The translations under genes were made by a program, and so were the position numbers. The notes below the pieces were generated by a model that was not told the origin of the DNA, did not search any database, and saw nothing but the letters and a program-made list of their open reading frames with translations. Positions 1 through 9,652 of a stretch of 64,000 nt of DNA are shown here, one piece after another. Within the stretch, counting starts at the first letter, position 1. Every line of letters begins with the position of its first letter. Source of the stretch: Campylobacter jejuni subsp. jejuni 414 (GTDB lineage: Bacteria > Campylobacterota > Campylobacteria > Campylobacterales > Campylobacteraceae); NCBI GenBank assembly GCA_000163995.1, contig CM000855.1, positions 591,902-655,901 of the forward strand, written 5' to 3'.

Positions 1-47
1 AGCTTTTCCTTTTTTATAAATTTAGTTTTGATTTAAGAAAATTGCTT

Positions 48-2657
48 TTAATCTGCTCTTAAATCACCTCCTTTTACTCTTAAACCTTTATCATCTATAA
101 TCACTTGTATTTTTCCTACTTGTAATATAATCTTATCTTTTATTTGTGTGATAGTTGTGTTTCCCACCCTAGAAACAATCTGTTTTTGTGCTGTTAAAAT
201 ACTTTCTTTATTTGCTAAAGTATTTATCTTATCAGCTGTAAAAGTGCAATCATTGTTAGCTTTAAAACTAATAGAATCATCAGCTTCGGCTTTAAGGTAT
301 TCATTTGTTTCTATGCTTAGATCTTGTTTAGAGTAAAATTTTACACTTTGCTTGGTTTTAAGCACATAAGAACCTTTTATGGTTTCATTTTTGTTGTGTG
401 CTATTCTTTGGATAAAATCATTTTTGATATCTTGCTCTAGATTGTTATTTATGATCACTCTTTTATCATTTCCTATTTTTTCTTCGTGATTTTGTCCGAT
501 ATTTACTTCATTGCTAATTCCTACATTTAAAGTATTATTTAAACCCACATTAGTATCTTTAGAAAGCAAGGTATTTTCTAAATATTCAGCTCCTACATTG
601 ACATTTTTAAAACCTATGATATTTTGCATATGTCCTAAAGTGATAAATTCGGTGTATAAAGCTCCTACTTCTGAAGTTTTATTGTTTTTTATGGTTTGTT
701 CATAATTGTTGCCTATTTCTTCTTTATAATCTTTTTGTGCTAGGATATAAATTTCTTCTTTATCTTTATCATTTTTTAAGGTGATTTCATTCCTTGCCCT
801 TGCATCGGTATTATCCACTCCTATTGTGGAATTAGCCAAAGTAAGATAATGATTATTTATAGAGCTTAATTCATAGTCAGTGTTTTCTTGAAGTTTTAAT
901 GTATCTAAACCTTTGTCGATCATCATAGGAGTTGCACTTAAATAACTCAATGCGCTTGTGGCAATTTCTCTTTTATATCTTGGATAATTATATTGAGGCA
1001 TTGTTGTGACTCCATTATACAAACTTCCACTCACATAAGGTTTATCTATATCATCATCTAAAAAAGAGATAATTACTTCATCTCCAATTCTTGGAGTATG
1101 AAAAAAGCCTGAATGATTGCTCGCAATGCTTGTTGCTACTCTTAAAAAAGGAGTGTGATGGTAACTAAATGAAGGGTTATTTGTATCATCCGTGATAGAA
1201 GTATTATCTAGTTCTTCTTGATTGGCATAAAGATTAATCCTTACTTTTACTCTTCCATACTCATCAGTATAAATAGTATTTCTCTCACTTTCTATATCCT
1301 TGCTTTCTCCTATAATAATTCCTTGGGTACTATGAGGGGCTTTAGGTTTAGCTTTAAAACTTGGAGTAAAGATAATATTCTTTTTTAACAAGGTCAAAGT
1401 ATTAGAATAAGACTTGCCAAGCTTTAAATCTTTTAAATCTAAATGATCATTAGTATTAATAGAATTAGCTAAGATTGCATCATCAATTAAAATTTGAGTA
1501 TTAGCAATGATAATAAAATCTTTAAGCAAAGAGTTGTCGTCTTGTTTTTGACTTTTTGTATGATCGGCTTGATTAAGATCAAACTCATCATAATTTAAAG
1601 TGATAAAATCTCCTAAGCTAAGATGATAAATATTGCTTTTTGCTAGCAAGCTTTCATTTAATACCAAGGCTCTTTTTTCTTTAAGGGTAGCTTTAGTCTT
1701 TAAATCAATACTTTGAGTAAAAGAATACTCACTCTCATAAAAATGTTCATTATAATAAGCCTTATTATTAAGTTCTTGTTCATAAGCAACCTTATTAGAA
1801 TGCAAAGATAAAAGATTTAAAGGAGTATTAGCATGGATGCTAGAATGTGTAAAAGAATTGGTTCTTAAACTTTGTTCTTTATAGATAGAAGAAATACAAG
1901 TTTGATTTAAAGTATTATTGATATTAGCATTATATTTGATTTCTTTGGTTTTTGTGTTTTTATATACATCACAAAAATAAATAGTGTTTTCATCTTCATA
2001 AAAAAAGATTCCGTTATTGTGAGCTAATCTCATGATAAAGTCTAAATCACTTTCATTATACTGAGAAATAAGTTCTTGTTCTTCATAATTAAAATGTATA
2101 TTGGAATAATCTATTTCTTTATATAATATATCCTGATAAAAATGAAGAGTTTGTTTGATAGTTTCTATGATATTAGTATGAGTATAAATTCTATTTGCTT
2201 TATTTAAAGAAAGTCTTATTAAAACCGATTCAAGTTTAAAAGAAAAAAAGTGCTTGTATTTTAATTGTTGAGTGTTTGAAGAGCTATCATTGATATTTAA
2301 AGTACTTTCTTTATTAATGCCTAGATATTTTATGTAAGTGAGGATTCCTTTATAGTTTTTTACTTCATTATTATCAAAGCTTAAGGTATTGTTTTCATAA
2401 GGATTATGGATGCTTAAAATGGCTTCTTTATCGATTAAAACATTAGGATGGAGATTAAACTTAGAAGAACTTGAATTTTGAGAATGATTTAAAGAAAATA
2501 AATCTTGTTCTAAGCTTTCAAAAAAACCTTCACATTCTATAGAAAAAAGTTCTTCAAGACTTTCTTTGATAATAGCTTTAGTGATTTTAAAGGGTGGGGG
2601 ATTTAAAGCAGAATTAGAATTTAAAATATCAAGACTCATGTAAGAAGTGAGAGACAT
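48..2657 (-). CDS. tssI: T6SS spike protein VgrG (TssI)
   Basis: An 869-residue VgrG/TssI, the trimeric spike that caps the Hcp tube and is fired into target cells. The N-terminal half resembles the phage gp27-like base (a stretch around residue 190-230 with 'SQYNESDLDFIMRLAHNNGI' is typical). The middle has the OB-fold/gp5-like segment ('DEYGRVKVRI', 'RIGDEVIISFLDDDIDKP'). The C-terminal third is a beta-helix rich in repeated N-x-G/T-x-x-I-G turns ('NVGLNNTLNVGISNEVNIG'). It ends soon after this helix, so no appended effector domain is visible. The start at 2657 has an AAAGGA ribosome binding site 6 bases upstream. It follows tssG after 158 bases on the same strand, so it is probably the last gene of the tssA-G operon or has its own promoter in that gap. 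Confidence 0.95.
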   Translation of the reverse strand: MSLTSYMSLDILNSNSALNPPPFKITKAIIKESLEELFSIECEGFFESLEQDLFSLNHSQNSSSSKFNLHPNVLIDKEAILSIHNPYENNTLSFDNNEVKNYKGILTYIKYLGINKESTLNINDSSSNTQQLKYKHFFSFKLESVLIRLSLNKANRIYTHTNIIETIKQTLHFYQDILYKEIDYSNIHFNYEEQELISQYNESDLDFIMRLAHNNGIFFYEDENTIYFCDVYKNTKTKEIKYNANINNTLNQTCISSIYKEQSLRTNSFTHSSIHANTPLNLLSLHSNKVAYEQELNNKAYYNEHFYESEYSFTQSIDLKTKATLKEKRALVLNESLLAKSNIYHLSLGDFITLNYDEFDLNQADHTKSQKQDDNSLLKDFIIIANTQILIDDAILANSINTNDHLDLKDLKLGKSYSNTLTLLKKNIIFTPSFKAKPKAPHSTQGIIIGESKDIESERNTIYTDEYGRVKVRINLYANQEELDNTSITDDTNNPSFSYHHTPFLRVATSIASNHSGFFHTPRIGDEVIISFLDDDIDKPYVSGSLYNGVTTMPQYNYPRYKREIATSALSYLSATPMMIDKGLDTLKLQENTDYELSSINNHYLTLANSTIGVDNTDARARNEITLKNDKDKEEIYILAQKDYKEEIGNNYEQTIKNNKTSEVGALYTEFITLGHMQNIIGFKNVNVGAEYLENTLLSKDTNVGLNNTLNVGISNEVNIGQNHEEKIGNDKRVIINNNLEQDIKNDFIQRIAHNKNETIKGSYVLKTKQSVKFYSKQDLSIETNEYLKAEADDSISFKANNDCTFTADKINTLANKESILTAQKQIVSRVGNTTITQIKDKIILQVGKIQVIIDDKGLRVKGGDLRAD

Positions 2658-2815
2658 TGACGATCCTTTTGCGTTTATAATGGTTTATAGTTTAAATTTA
2701 ATCAATTAAACTTATTTTAGCATAAGGTGGGTAAAATAAAGTTTATTTTATGATGTGGATTTTAGAGTAATTGTGATTTTTTGAAACAAAACTTTAAATA
2801 TATTTTTGTATTGAG

Positions 2816-3724
2816 TTATTCGCATAGTTTCATATATACTATTGTATATTTTTTTTGCGTATTGCCTAAAATTTTCGCCCAACCAAGTTTGGCGGTATTT
2901 TCATCTCCTAACACAAACTTCATTTCTGAAGAATAGTTGATTTTAAGATATAAATCGACACAAAATTCATTATTTGTTAAAAACATTATACTATTTTTTA
3001 AATCATTGTGTTTAGAACCATTTGGCATATATTTAAGTGCTTCTTGATATGAAATATCTTTTATATAGATTGCTATTTTGTTTTGATAAGAAATAAATTT
3101 ATCACCTAATATAAAATTGTTTCCTAGGGTATGATTTTTTATTCCTAATTTATTTTTTTGAGAGTCTGAAATTAAAATTTGATGTGATAAATTTTCAATA
3201 ATTAATAATTTATCTTTAAGTTTAAAATTGACTTGTAAAACTCTTTCAATGTGTGTTTTGGGCCGTCTTAGACTTAGCAGTAAAGGTGCAAATGGTAAAT
3301 AATTTTTTGCAATATCGCACTCTTTAATTCCTAATATATTGAATAAAATTTTCGAGATAGAATCTTTGAAATTTTCATTAAAAGACCGCGGATAATTTTT
3401 TAAATTTACTACATCAAAAAATATCCAAAGTAAGTAATGATTAAAAAAATCAAAAAATAAAGTCCAACCTTGCTCCCCATCTTCATTTCTTGATAATTTA
3501 TCCAGCATAAATGAAGGAAGTTGTGAGGAGGCTCCATGTAACCCCATGAAATTTATAAATAATTCTATAATTGATTGCTTGTGTTCTAAGAAAATGATTT
3601 TTTCTATATCTTTGTTTGGATGCTTTAGACTTTTATTTGTTCTTAAAAATATATTCTTTCTTCCATAATCTTTTTCTAGTTTTTTTATCAGCTTAAAAAA
3701 ACTATACGAAGTAAGATCATTCAT
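2816..3724 (-). CDS. tssG: T6SS baseplate protein TssG
   Basis: A 302-residue TssG (ImpH/VasB family), part of the TssE-F-G-K baseplate wedge that docks onto the TssJLM membrane complex. The N-terminal 'FFKLIKKLEKDYG', the central 'GLHGASSQLPSFMLDKL' (family pattern G-x-x-G-x-x-G-x-LP) and the later 'LLSLRRPKTHIERVL' are family hallmarks. Its length is normal for the family. Its ATG overlaps the tssF stop by 4 bases (ATGA), which implies translational coupling and supports the start. The gene is intact as read. The 158 bases between its stop and vgrG hold no gene. Confidence 0.92.
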   Translation of the reverse strand: MNDLTSYSFFKLIKKLEKDYGRKNIFLRTNKSLKHPNKDIEKIIFLEHKQSIIELFINFMGLHGASSQLPSFMLDKLSRNEDGEQGWTLFFDFFNHYLLWIFFDVVNLKNYPRSFNENFKDSISKILFNILGIKECDIAKNYLPFAPLLLSLRRPKTHIERVLQVNFKLKDKLLIIENLSHQILISDSQKNKLGIKNHTLGNNFILGDKFISYQNKIAIYIKDISYQEALKYMPNGSKHNDLKNSIMFLTNNEFCVDLYLKINYSSEMKFVLGDENTAKLGWAKILGNTQKKYTIVYMKLCE

Positions 3725-5442
3725 ATCAAAGCTTTTTTTCCAAAGGAAGCAGGATAATGTAAAATTTCTTTTGAGTCAAGGCATTTTATCTTTAATTCAC
3801 AAAAGGAGTTAATGCTAGCAAAAGATGCTAAAAATTTGGATATAATCAATCCTAATAAATATACCTCACCTAAGGTATAAAACTTAGAATCTTTAATGCT
3901 AAAAATGGCTACAGTTCCTTTTTTTGTAATATTTTCGTCTATTAAATAAGTGCTTTTACTTTCAATATCAATTATAGATTCTTGTAAAAGTTTATAAATC
4001 TTCCAGTTTGATTGATTATCCAAAAAGCTATAACTTTCTAATACACCGAAAAAAGCTTTTTTGCTCAATATTGTTTGATATGAAAAAGATAACACGGAAA
4101 CAAGCTTCCACAATAAGTTCCCATCAACACTACATCTTCTTGTTTCACTTGGAATTTCTACATTTTTGGTATCGACACCTTTTAGGTTGCAAGTATTGAT
4201 ATCGCCTATTTTTAATTTTGAAGGCAAATCTCCATTGGAGCATAAAAGATCAATGCTTATAGTTTCATTGATTAAGCAAGAGGAAAAAAAGGAAATTTCG
4301 CTAAATATTTCTCCTTTAGAATTCTTTTTAGTATTTATGCTATAAAAATCTTTTTGATTGTCTTTTAAAAACTCAAAGCGTTCGAAACTTTTATAGTTTT
4401 TTAATAGTCTTTTACCGCCTTCGCTATTGTGAGCCTTAACTTGTAATGTTTGTATGATTTCATAAGCTTTAGGTTGACTTCTATCAATAAAAATTCTATA
4501 ACCATCTTTTTTATGATTATTTATAAGAGGTTCTGCGCTTTTTGTAAAGATATTGATAATAGGTGTCATACCTAAAGAAAGTAATTCTTTTCTAAAGATA
4601 CAATTTGCCGGAAATGGTTTAGAGAATTTAAATTCAATGTTAATTGTTTTTCCCTGACAATTGTTTAGAATATCTAAACCATTAATTCTTAGAAAATTAA
4701 ATTTATGCGGCATAAAAAAATATTCTCTTAATAAAGAAAAAGCTTCAAAACCTAAATCATTATAAGATAAACTACTTTCATCTGGATTAAATCCTATTTT
4801 TTCAATATTGTAAGTATTAAGAAAAAATTCCTCATCAGTGTCTAGACATTGAATTTTTAATTCTTTTAAATAAGAGTGCATATATAATAATAAAGTGCTA
4901 GACATATAAGTATCATTGCCTAGGTATAGATTGATTTTTTCTAGACCTAGATCGCATATTTTTGTTTCTGTTTTATTGATCTGCAATGTTAAATTGAAAG
5001 TATAATCTTGATTTTTACTAGATATAAAAACTTCATTGATTGAAATAGGGTAAAGATAAACATCATAAACTGTTTTAAATTCGCAAACACATTTATCTAT
5101 AGGCTTTGATTTGATAAGGGTTCCTTTAGGAATGATTAAATTATTTTCTTTACTGTTTTGTTCAAATTTAAATTCTTGCATACATAAAGAAGGTAAAGGA
5201 TTTGTATAGTTTGGGGAAATGATATTGATTAGAGATTCTGCGATATGCGGGATATTTTCATCAAGCTCTTGGTGAATTTTAGAACTAAGGATAGCTAAAT
5301 TTTCAATAATTCTTTCTATGTCAGGATCTTTACTATCGTATGCTAAAAATGGGGTTAGTTTTGGATAATTTTTTATAAAATGTTCTCTTGTTTCATATAA
5401 ATACTCAAGTTCTTTTTGGTAATAAAAAATATTATCCTTCAT
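3721..5442 (-). CDS. tssF: T6SS baseplate protein TssF
   Basis: A 573-residue TssF (ImpG/VasA family), the largest protein of the baseplate wedge, working with TssG in a 2:1 complex in characterised systems. The family-typical N-terminus is clear: 'YYQKELEYLYETREHF', then 'KDPDIERIIENLAILSSKI' and 'NIISPNYTNPLPS'. It is intact and of normal length. The start codon overlaps the tssE stop by 4 bases and its own stop overlaps the tssG start by 4 bases, so tssE-F-G form a tightly coupled block. No transmembrane segment or catalytic motif is seen, as expected for a structural protein. Confidence 0.93.
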   Translation of the reverse strand: MKDNIFYYQKELEYLYETREHFIKNYPKLTPFLAYDSKDPDIERIIENLAILSSKIHQELDENIPHIAESLINIISPNYTNPLPSLCMQEFKFEQNSKENNLIIPKGTLIKSKPIDKCVCEFKTVYDVYLYPISINEVFISSKNQDYTFNLTLQINKTETKICDLGLEKINLYLGNDTYMSSTLLLYMHSYLKELKIQCLDTDEEFFLNTYNIEKIGFNPDESSLSYNDLGFEAFSLLREYFFMPHKFNFLRINGLDILNNCQGKTINIEFKFSKPFPANCIFRKELLSLGMTPIINIFTKSAEPLINNHKKDGYRIFIDRSQPKAYEIIQTLQVKAHNSEGGKRLLKNYKSFERFEFLKDNQKDFYSINTKKNSKGEIFSEISFFSSCLINETISIDLLCSNGDLPSKLKIGDINTCNLKGVDTKNVEIPSETRRCSVDGNLLWKLVSVLSFSYQTILSKKAFFGVLESYSFLDNQSNWKIYKLLQESIIDIESKSTYLIDENITKKGTVAIFSIKDSKFYTLGEVYLLGLIISKFLASFASINSFCELKIKCLDSKEILHYPASFGKKALI

Positions 5443-5831
5443 TTAACCTCGCAATACCTATTGTTTTTGAAGATGATTTCTATACTAAATTCTTTAAAGC
5501 GATCATCTTGAAAAAAGCATTTTGTAATAAAAGAAAGTTGCCAAGGACTTAAACTATTATCGTAAGTGATAGAAACTACGCATATTCTTTTTTCATAATT
5601 ATCAATCAGTTTTCTTATTTCTTTGGCCATTGACACGCATAATTCATTGGAGTTGAGATTGATATCAGTCATATTAGGCATTCCTAAGTTTTTTACAGCG
5701 TAGCAATCATTAATTTTAGCATTGAGCAAAACCTTTATATTGTTTTTTACATCTTCAAAATCATTTTGATAAAATGGAATATGAATGTTTTGCTCATCTA
5801 AGTTGTGAATCAGTTTATCTAACAAGGACAT
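5439..5831 (-). CDS. tssE: T6SS baseplate protein TssE (gp25-like)
   Basis: A 130-residue TssE, the gp25-like protein that starts sheath polymerisation on the baseplate. The size, the position between tssC and tssF, and the 'NLGMPNMTDINLNSNELCVSMAKEIRKLIDNYEKRI' region (quoted in part: residues about 52-87) fit the GPW/gp25 domain. In T4 gp25-like proteins this part is followed by an E-P-R motif; here the matching position reads 'YEKRICVVSI', so the motif is only partly conserved. It starts 3 bases after the tssC stop region and overlaps tssF by 4 bases. Confidence 0.85.
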   Translation of the reverse strand: MSLLDKLIHNLDEQNIHIPFYQNDFEDVKNNIKVLLNAKINDCYAVKNLGMPNMTDINLNSNELCVSMAKEIRKLIDNYEKRICVVSITYDNSLSPWQLSFITKCFFQDDRFKEFSIEIIFKNNRYCEVK

Positions 5832-5834
5832 TAA

Positions 5835-7289
5835 TTATTCTTTATCTAATTTTCCTACTAAAGAAAGTTCGAAATTACCACCCATATATTTAAAATGAGG
5901 TCGGACGCTTAGTCCTATTTTATACCATCCTGGCTCTCCTGGTATATCATCGACTTTAACTTGTGCTGCTCTAAAGGGACGGCGACTTCTTACTTCAGAA
6001 GGTGGATTTTCTTGATCAGAAATGTATTGTCTAATCCATTCATTAAGTCCATTTTCTATATCACTTTTTTCTTTCCAACTTCCTATTTCTTCACGTTGTA
6101 AAACTTTTAAATAATGTGCTAATCTTGAGATTAGAAAGATATATGGAAGTTGAGTTCCTAATCTATAGTTTGTTTCAGCTTCTTTGCCTTCTGGCGTATT
6201 TTGAAATATTTTTGGTTTTAATGGAGAATTTGCTGAAAAAAATGCCGCATTATTACTATCTCTTCTTAGCGTTAAAGTTATAAAACCTGCTTCAGAAAGT
6301 TCATACTCTCTTCTATCTGTAATTAAAACTTCTGTAGGTATTTTTGATTGCATAGTTCCAAAATTTTCATAAAGATAAGTAGGTAGATCCTTGACAGATC
6401 CTCCGCTTTTTGGTCCTATAATATTTCCACACCATCTATACTTAGCAAAGCTTTCTGTTAATCTTGTGCAAAAAGTGTATGAAGAATTAGCCCATAATAA
6501 ATGGTTGTGTGAAGCATGAACATTTTCTTTATAATTGAAACTTTTAATAGGATTTTCTTCAGGGTCATAAGGACTTCTTGCTAGAAATCTTGTCACTAGT
6601 AAGCCTGTATATTTAGAATCTTCATTTTCTCTAAAAGTTCTCCATCTTGTATATTGTGGTCCTTCTAACAAGCCTTGTAAATCTTGAATGTTTGCAAGTT
6701 CAGAATAATCATCAAATCCAAAAAACTTTGGTCCAAAAGATGTTAAAAAAGGAGAATGACTCATAGCTGCAATACTGGCCATTTTATTTAAAAAAGTCAT
6801 ATCAGGACTTGCTGATCCAAGTTGATAATCTCCAATGATTGCCCCTACAGGTTCTCCTCCAAATTGCCCATATTCTGAAGAATATATATTTTTATAAACA
6901 ACACTTTGTGTTATATCTGGATTGTTTTCAAAATCTTCTAAAGCTTCTTCTTTTGTTATATCAAATAGATCAATTTTTATATTTTCATTAAAATCGGTTC
7001 TTTCAACTAGAAATCTAAGTCCGCGCCAAGTAGATTCAAGTTTTTGAAATTCTTCATTATGTAAAACTTCATCCATTTGTCTTGAGAGTAAATGGTCAAT
7101 ATGGGCTATCATTTCATCAAGTGCAAATTTATTGATTTTTTCTTCAGCATTATCGCTTTTTACAATCTCTGAAATAAATTCAGCAACACCTCTTTTAGCA
7201 ATACTGTAACTTTCATCATTTTTAGAGTATTTGCTTTTCTCCATAATTTGCTCAATAATTGGCGTATCAACTGTTTTGGTATTTGCCAT
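5835..7289 (-). CDS. tssC: T6SS contractile sheath large subunit TssC
   Basis: A 484-residue TssC (VipB/ImpC family), the large sheath subunit that pairs with TssB to build the contractile tail sheath. The family pattern is strong: 'LESTWRGLRFLVERTDFNENI', 'GAIIGDYQLGSASPDM', 'SPFLTSFGPKFFGFDDY', 'LARSPYDPEENPIKSFNY' and the C-terminal 'RRPFRAAQVKVDDIPGEPGW'. It is intact and of normal length. It follows tssB by one base on the same strand. It is the best preserved and most conserved gene of the cluster as read. Confidence 0.96.
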   Translation of the reverse strand: MANTKTVDTPIIEQIMEKSKYSKNDESYSIAKRGVAEFISEIVKSDNAEEKINKFALDEMIAHIDHLLSRQMDEVLHNEEFQKLESTWRGLRFLVERTDFNENIKIDLFDITKEEALEDFENNPDITQSVVYKNIYSSEYGQFGGEPVGAIIGDYQLGSASPDMTFLNKMASIAAMSHSPFLTSFGPKFFGFDDYSELANIQDLQGLLEGPQYTRWRTFRENEDSKYTGLLVTRFLARSPYDPEENPIKSFNYKENVHASHNHLLWANSSYTFCTRLTESFAKYRWCGNIIGPKSGGSVKDLPTYLYENFGTMQSKIPTEVLITDRREYELSEAGFITLTLRRDSNNAAFFSANSPLKPKIFQNTPEGKEAETNYRLGTQLPYIFLISRLAHYLKVLQREEIGSWKEKSDIENGLNEWIRQYISDQENPPSEVRSRRPFRAAQVKVDDIPGEPGWYKIGLSVRPHFKYMGGNFELSLVGKLDKE

Positions 7290-7290
7290 C

Positions 7291-7777
7291 TTAATTTCCT
7301 TGCTCTTCTTGCTTAATTTCTAAAAGTAATTTTTCTTTAGTTTTTTCATTTTTTAACGCTTCTAAAACAGCTTTTCTAAAATCCGGAATATTACCCATAG
7401 GTCCTTTTAATGCCATTAATGCTTCTCTTAATTGCAATAATTTGTTTAGTTCAGGTATTTGTCTGGCTAAGTTATCCGGAGAAAAATCCTTCATGCTAGC
7501 AATATTGAGCTTAACATCAAGCTCTTCAGCTCCCGTTCCAAGAGTATTTTTTACACTAAAACTCGTTGTTATATTGAGTTTTCTCATCACTTGATCAAAA
7601 TTAATCTTATTAATTTGTAAAATTTCTCTTTCTTCTAAAGGAGTTTCGTTTTTTCCTTTTAAATTTGCCATTACCATTAATTTTAACGGCAGCTCTATAT
7701 CCTCATTTTTGTCCATTAGTTTTGGCCTTGTATGTAATATTAATTCGTTCTTTTGGAGCGTGAGATCCATCTGACAT
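7291..7777 (-). CDS. tssB: T6SS sheath small subunit TssB, one-base frameshift near start
   Basis: TssB (VipA/ImpB), the small sheath subunit. From residue about 24 the reading frame is clear: 'IELPLKLMVMANLKGK', 'LREALMALKGPMGNIPDFR'. The open frame leading into it has no sensible start of its own and runs back into tssA. In the other frame, an ATG at 7777 with an AAGG ribosome binding site 7 bases upstream begins 'MSDGSHAPKERINITYKAKT', which is the normal TssB N-terminus. The two frames meet at a T5 run, 7706-7710; one T fewer joins them and gives a 161-residue protein, the family's usual size. What is seen is a single-base shift; that it is a sequencing artefact is inference. Confidence 0.88.
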
Positions 7778-7846
7778 TTTAAATCCTTAAAAATAAAAAT
7801 TTTTAACCTAATTATTATATTAAAATTTGCTAAATTTAATCTTGCA

Positions 7847-9094
7847 TCATTCAATTTTATTTTTTGCACTTTCGTATTCTTCGACTAGATAATCTTTTAA
7901 TAGAGTTTTTTCCATTAATTCTACTAAATATATATTTAAAATTTTCGAATTCTTTTTCATTCCTTTTGATTCAAAAATTTTTACCATATTTAGCAAGGAG
8001 TTAATATTATTCATAATAGAATTATTAAAATTTTCTTTATCAATATTCATTAGCATTTGCTCAAAATCTTGTAATGTTTGTTCTTTATCGATTTTTTTAC
8101 TTGAAAAAAACTTTTTTTATGTTCTTTTGGCTTGATAAAATATTTATAAACTTCTTCTTTGCAAATAAAATCACCGTTTTGAAAACGGAGAAGTTCAATG
8201 GCATCAAATTTAGAAATAAAATCACTTGTTAATATTATAAGAATATCCAATTGTTTATTTTTTTTCTTTTTCTCTAAAAAATCACAAAAGAGTTGTACAC
8301 CCTCTATCCAAAAAGGGTTTAAAATAAGTTCGTGCATAAAACATTTAATATGTTCTGTATCATTTTCTTTATCAGAAAGCAATATACGGATTATATCTGT
8401 ATCAGGTTTTCTTATTTTAGTAATTTTTTCATTATTGCATTCGGGCAAACACTTGATTTTTCCCCACATTGCTTGGGTAAATAAAGCATAGATATTAAGA
8501 TTATTTTCATCCTCTTCCAAAAGCTCAAATGCAAGTTTTTGGTAAAAATTTTTATATTCTCTTTCATTTAAAGAGTTAATATTATCACTTTTAATGTTTA
8601 CAGACACTTGAGTTACGGGAGATTTTGGAAGTTGTGTTGTGGTTTGAGCAATTTCGATTTTTGCAAAATTACAAGATAATAAATTTTCAAATTCGGAAAA
8701 TAAAACAATAAATTGATTAATAATCTTTGATGATACAAGCATTTTTGTTTTATTATACTCTTGAATAAAATTTTGAATAAAAATTTCAATTTTCCGTTTT
8801 TGAGTTAGTATGTAAGCATTATTTTCATCCATGAGTTTTTTTAAATGTTGAAAAAGAAGTAAAAGCTTTTTAAAGCATTCTTCATTATTTAAATTAAAAC
8901 ATGATAAAAGAAAATAGTTACAGACTTTAAATTCCAAAGAATGGTGCAATAATATAAATTGAGAATATTGATAAACTTTGTCCCAAGAAATATTTTCATG
9001 GTTTAAAGTCTTATATTTTGACATTTCATCTTCAAGTAATTGGAATTCCTGTAGTTCATCTAGATTATTTTTTTGATTGATTACAAAAAGACAT
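7847..9094 (-). CDS. tssA: T6SS TssA (ImpA-like), frameshifted in two places
   Basis: A TssA/ImpA-type baseplate cap protein by position (first gene before tssB) and by helical, hydrophilic composition; an FFLxCFNL-type helix near residue 70 fits the ImpA N-terminal domain. As read it is three pieces. The long frame begins at 9120 without a ribosome binding site, but a GGAGG at 9101-9105 lies 6 bases before an ATG at 9094 that begins 'MSFVINQKNNLDEL' if the T5 run on the coding strand (9085-9089) had one base fewer. A second break lies in the A7/T7/A7 stretch 8092-8118: one extra base joins '...KKSFFSSKKIDKEQT' to the last 69 residues. With both corrections 9094-7847 is exactly 416 codons. 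The family assignment rests mainly on context. Confidence 0.75.
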
Positions 9095-9118
9095 TTAATT
9101 CCTCCAAAAATTTGTCCC

Positions 9119-9124
9119 ATTATA
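9119..9124 (-). promoter_or_regulatory. Probable -10 box for the tssA-vgrG operon
   Basis: A TATAAT hexamer on the minus strand lies 25 bases upstream of the proposed tssA start at 9094, in the divergent gap between tssA and tssJ. If 9094 is the start, the 5' leader would be about 15-20 bases. Campylobacter promoters rely on the -10 and lack a fixed -35, so this is a position-based inference. A TATTAT at 9141-9146 on the plus strand is a similar candidate for tssJKL. Confidence 0.4.
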
Positions 9125-9196
9125 ATTAAATTTTAAAAAATATTATGTTAATTTTTTAAAAGATTTTAAATTATGTATAAAGAAAGGATTAGTTTT

Positions 9197-9643
9197 ATGT
9201 TTTGTAAAAAAAGCTTATTTTTTTTATTGCCGTTGTTCTTTTGTGCTTGCTCAAGCGTTGTCAGTGTTAAAATCGATAATATAGAAAATTCCAATCTCAA
9301 TAATAGACATGATGATGTTCCTGTTACAGCTATTGTATATCAACTTAAGGATATTAAAAAATTTGAAGAAGCAAGTGATATAGATTTGGCTACTAGAGAA
9401 GATGGTGTCTTAGGCAAGGATAAGCTTGATTCTATTAAAACACAAATTGCACCCAAGGATAATATTATCGCAGTTAAAGTAGATGAAGGAGAAGTTCCTT
9501 ATGTGGGTGTTCTTGTTTTATTTGCAAATAATACAAAAAAAGTAACAAAAATATGGGCAAAGACCGAAGATGCAAGTGGGTTTGGAAAGAGCAAATATTT
9601 AAAATTTGAAATATCTAAAGAAGGTATTAAAAGAATTAAATAG
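9197..9643 (+). CDS. tssJ: T6SS outer-membrane lipoprotein TssJ
   Basis: A 148-residue lipoprotein, the TssJ (VasD/SciN) anchor of the TssJLM envelope complex. The signal peptide 'MFCKKSLFFLLPLFFCAC' ends in a lipobox-like F-C-A-C, so the acylated Cys is at about residue 16 or 18. The TssJ-type beta sandwich follows, with 'VTAIVYQLKDIKKFEEASD' typical of the family (A-x-x-x-x-I-Y-x-L). I place the start at 9197 rather than at the ATG at 9173: the sequence AAAGGA lies 8 bases before 9197, and starting there gives a normal signal peptide. It is the first gene of the rightward tssJKL unit. Confidence 0.9.
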   Translation: MFCKKSLFFLLPLFFCACSSVVSVKIDNIENSNLNNRHDDVPVTAIVYQLKDIKKFEEASDIDLATREDGVLGKDKLDSIKTQIAPKDNIIAVKVDEGEVPYVGVLVLFANNTKKVTKIWAKTEDASGFGKSKYLKFEISKEGIKRIK

Positions 9644-9652
9644 GAATGATAT

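Noticed and set aside
148-705. Two plus-strand frames of 62 and 64 codons within vgrG
   Set aside because: They are antisense to a clear VgrG, have no ribosome binding site, and are hydrophobic shadows of its repeats.
7291-7869. TssB as a 192-residue protein with an N-terminal extension from 7869
   Set aside because: The extension runs into tssA, has no ribosome binding site, and is not TssB-like. The true N-terminus is in another frame from 7777.
8198-8491. A 97-codon plus-strand frame antisense to tssA
   Set aside because: It is a run of F/K/S-rich codons opposite an AT-rich gene, without start signals or homology.
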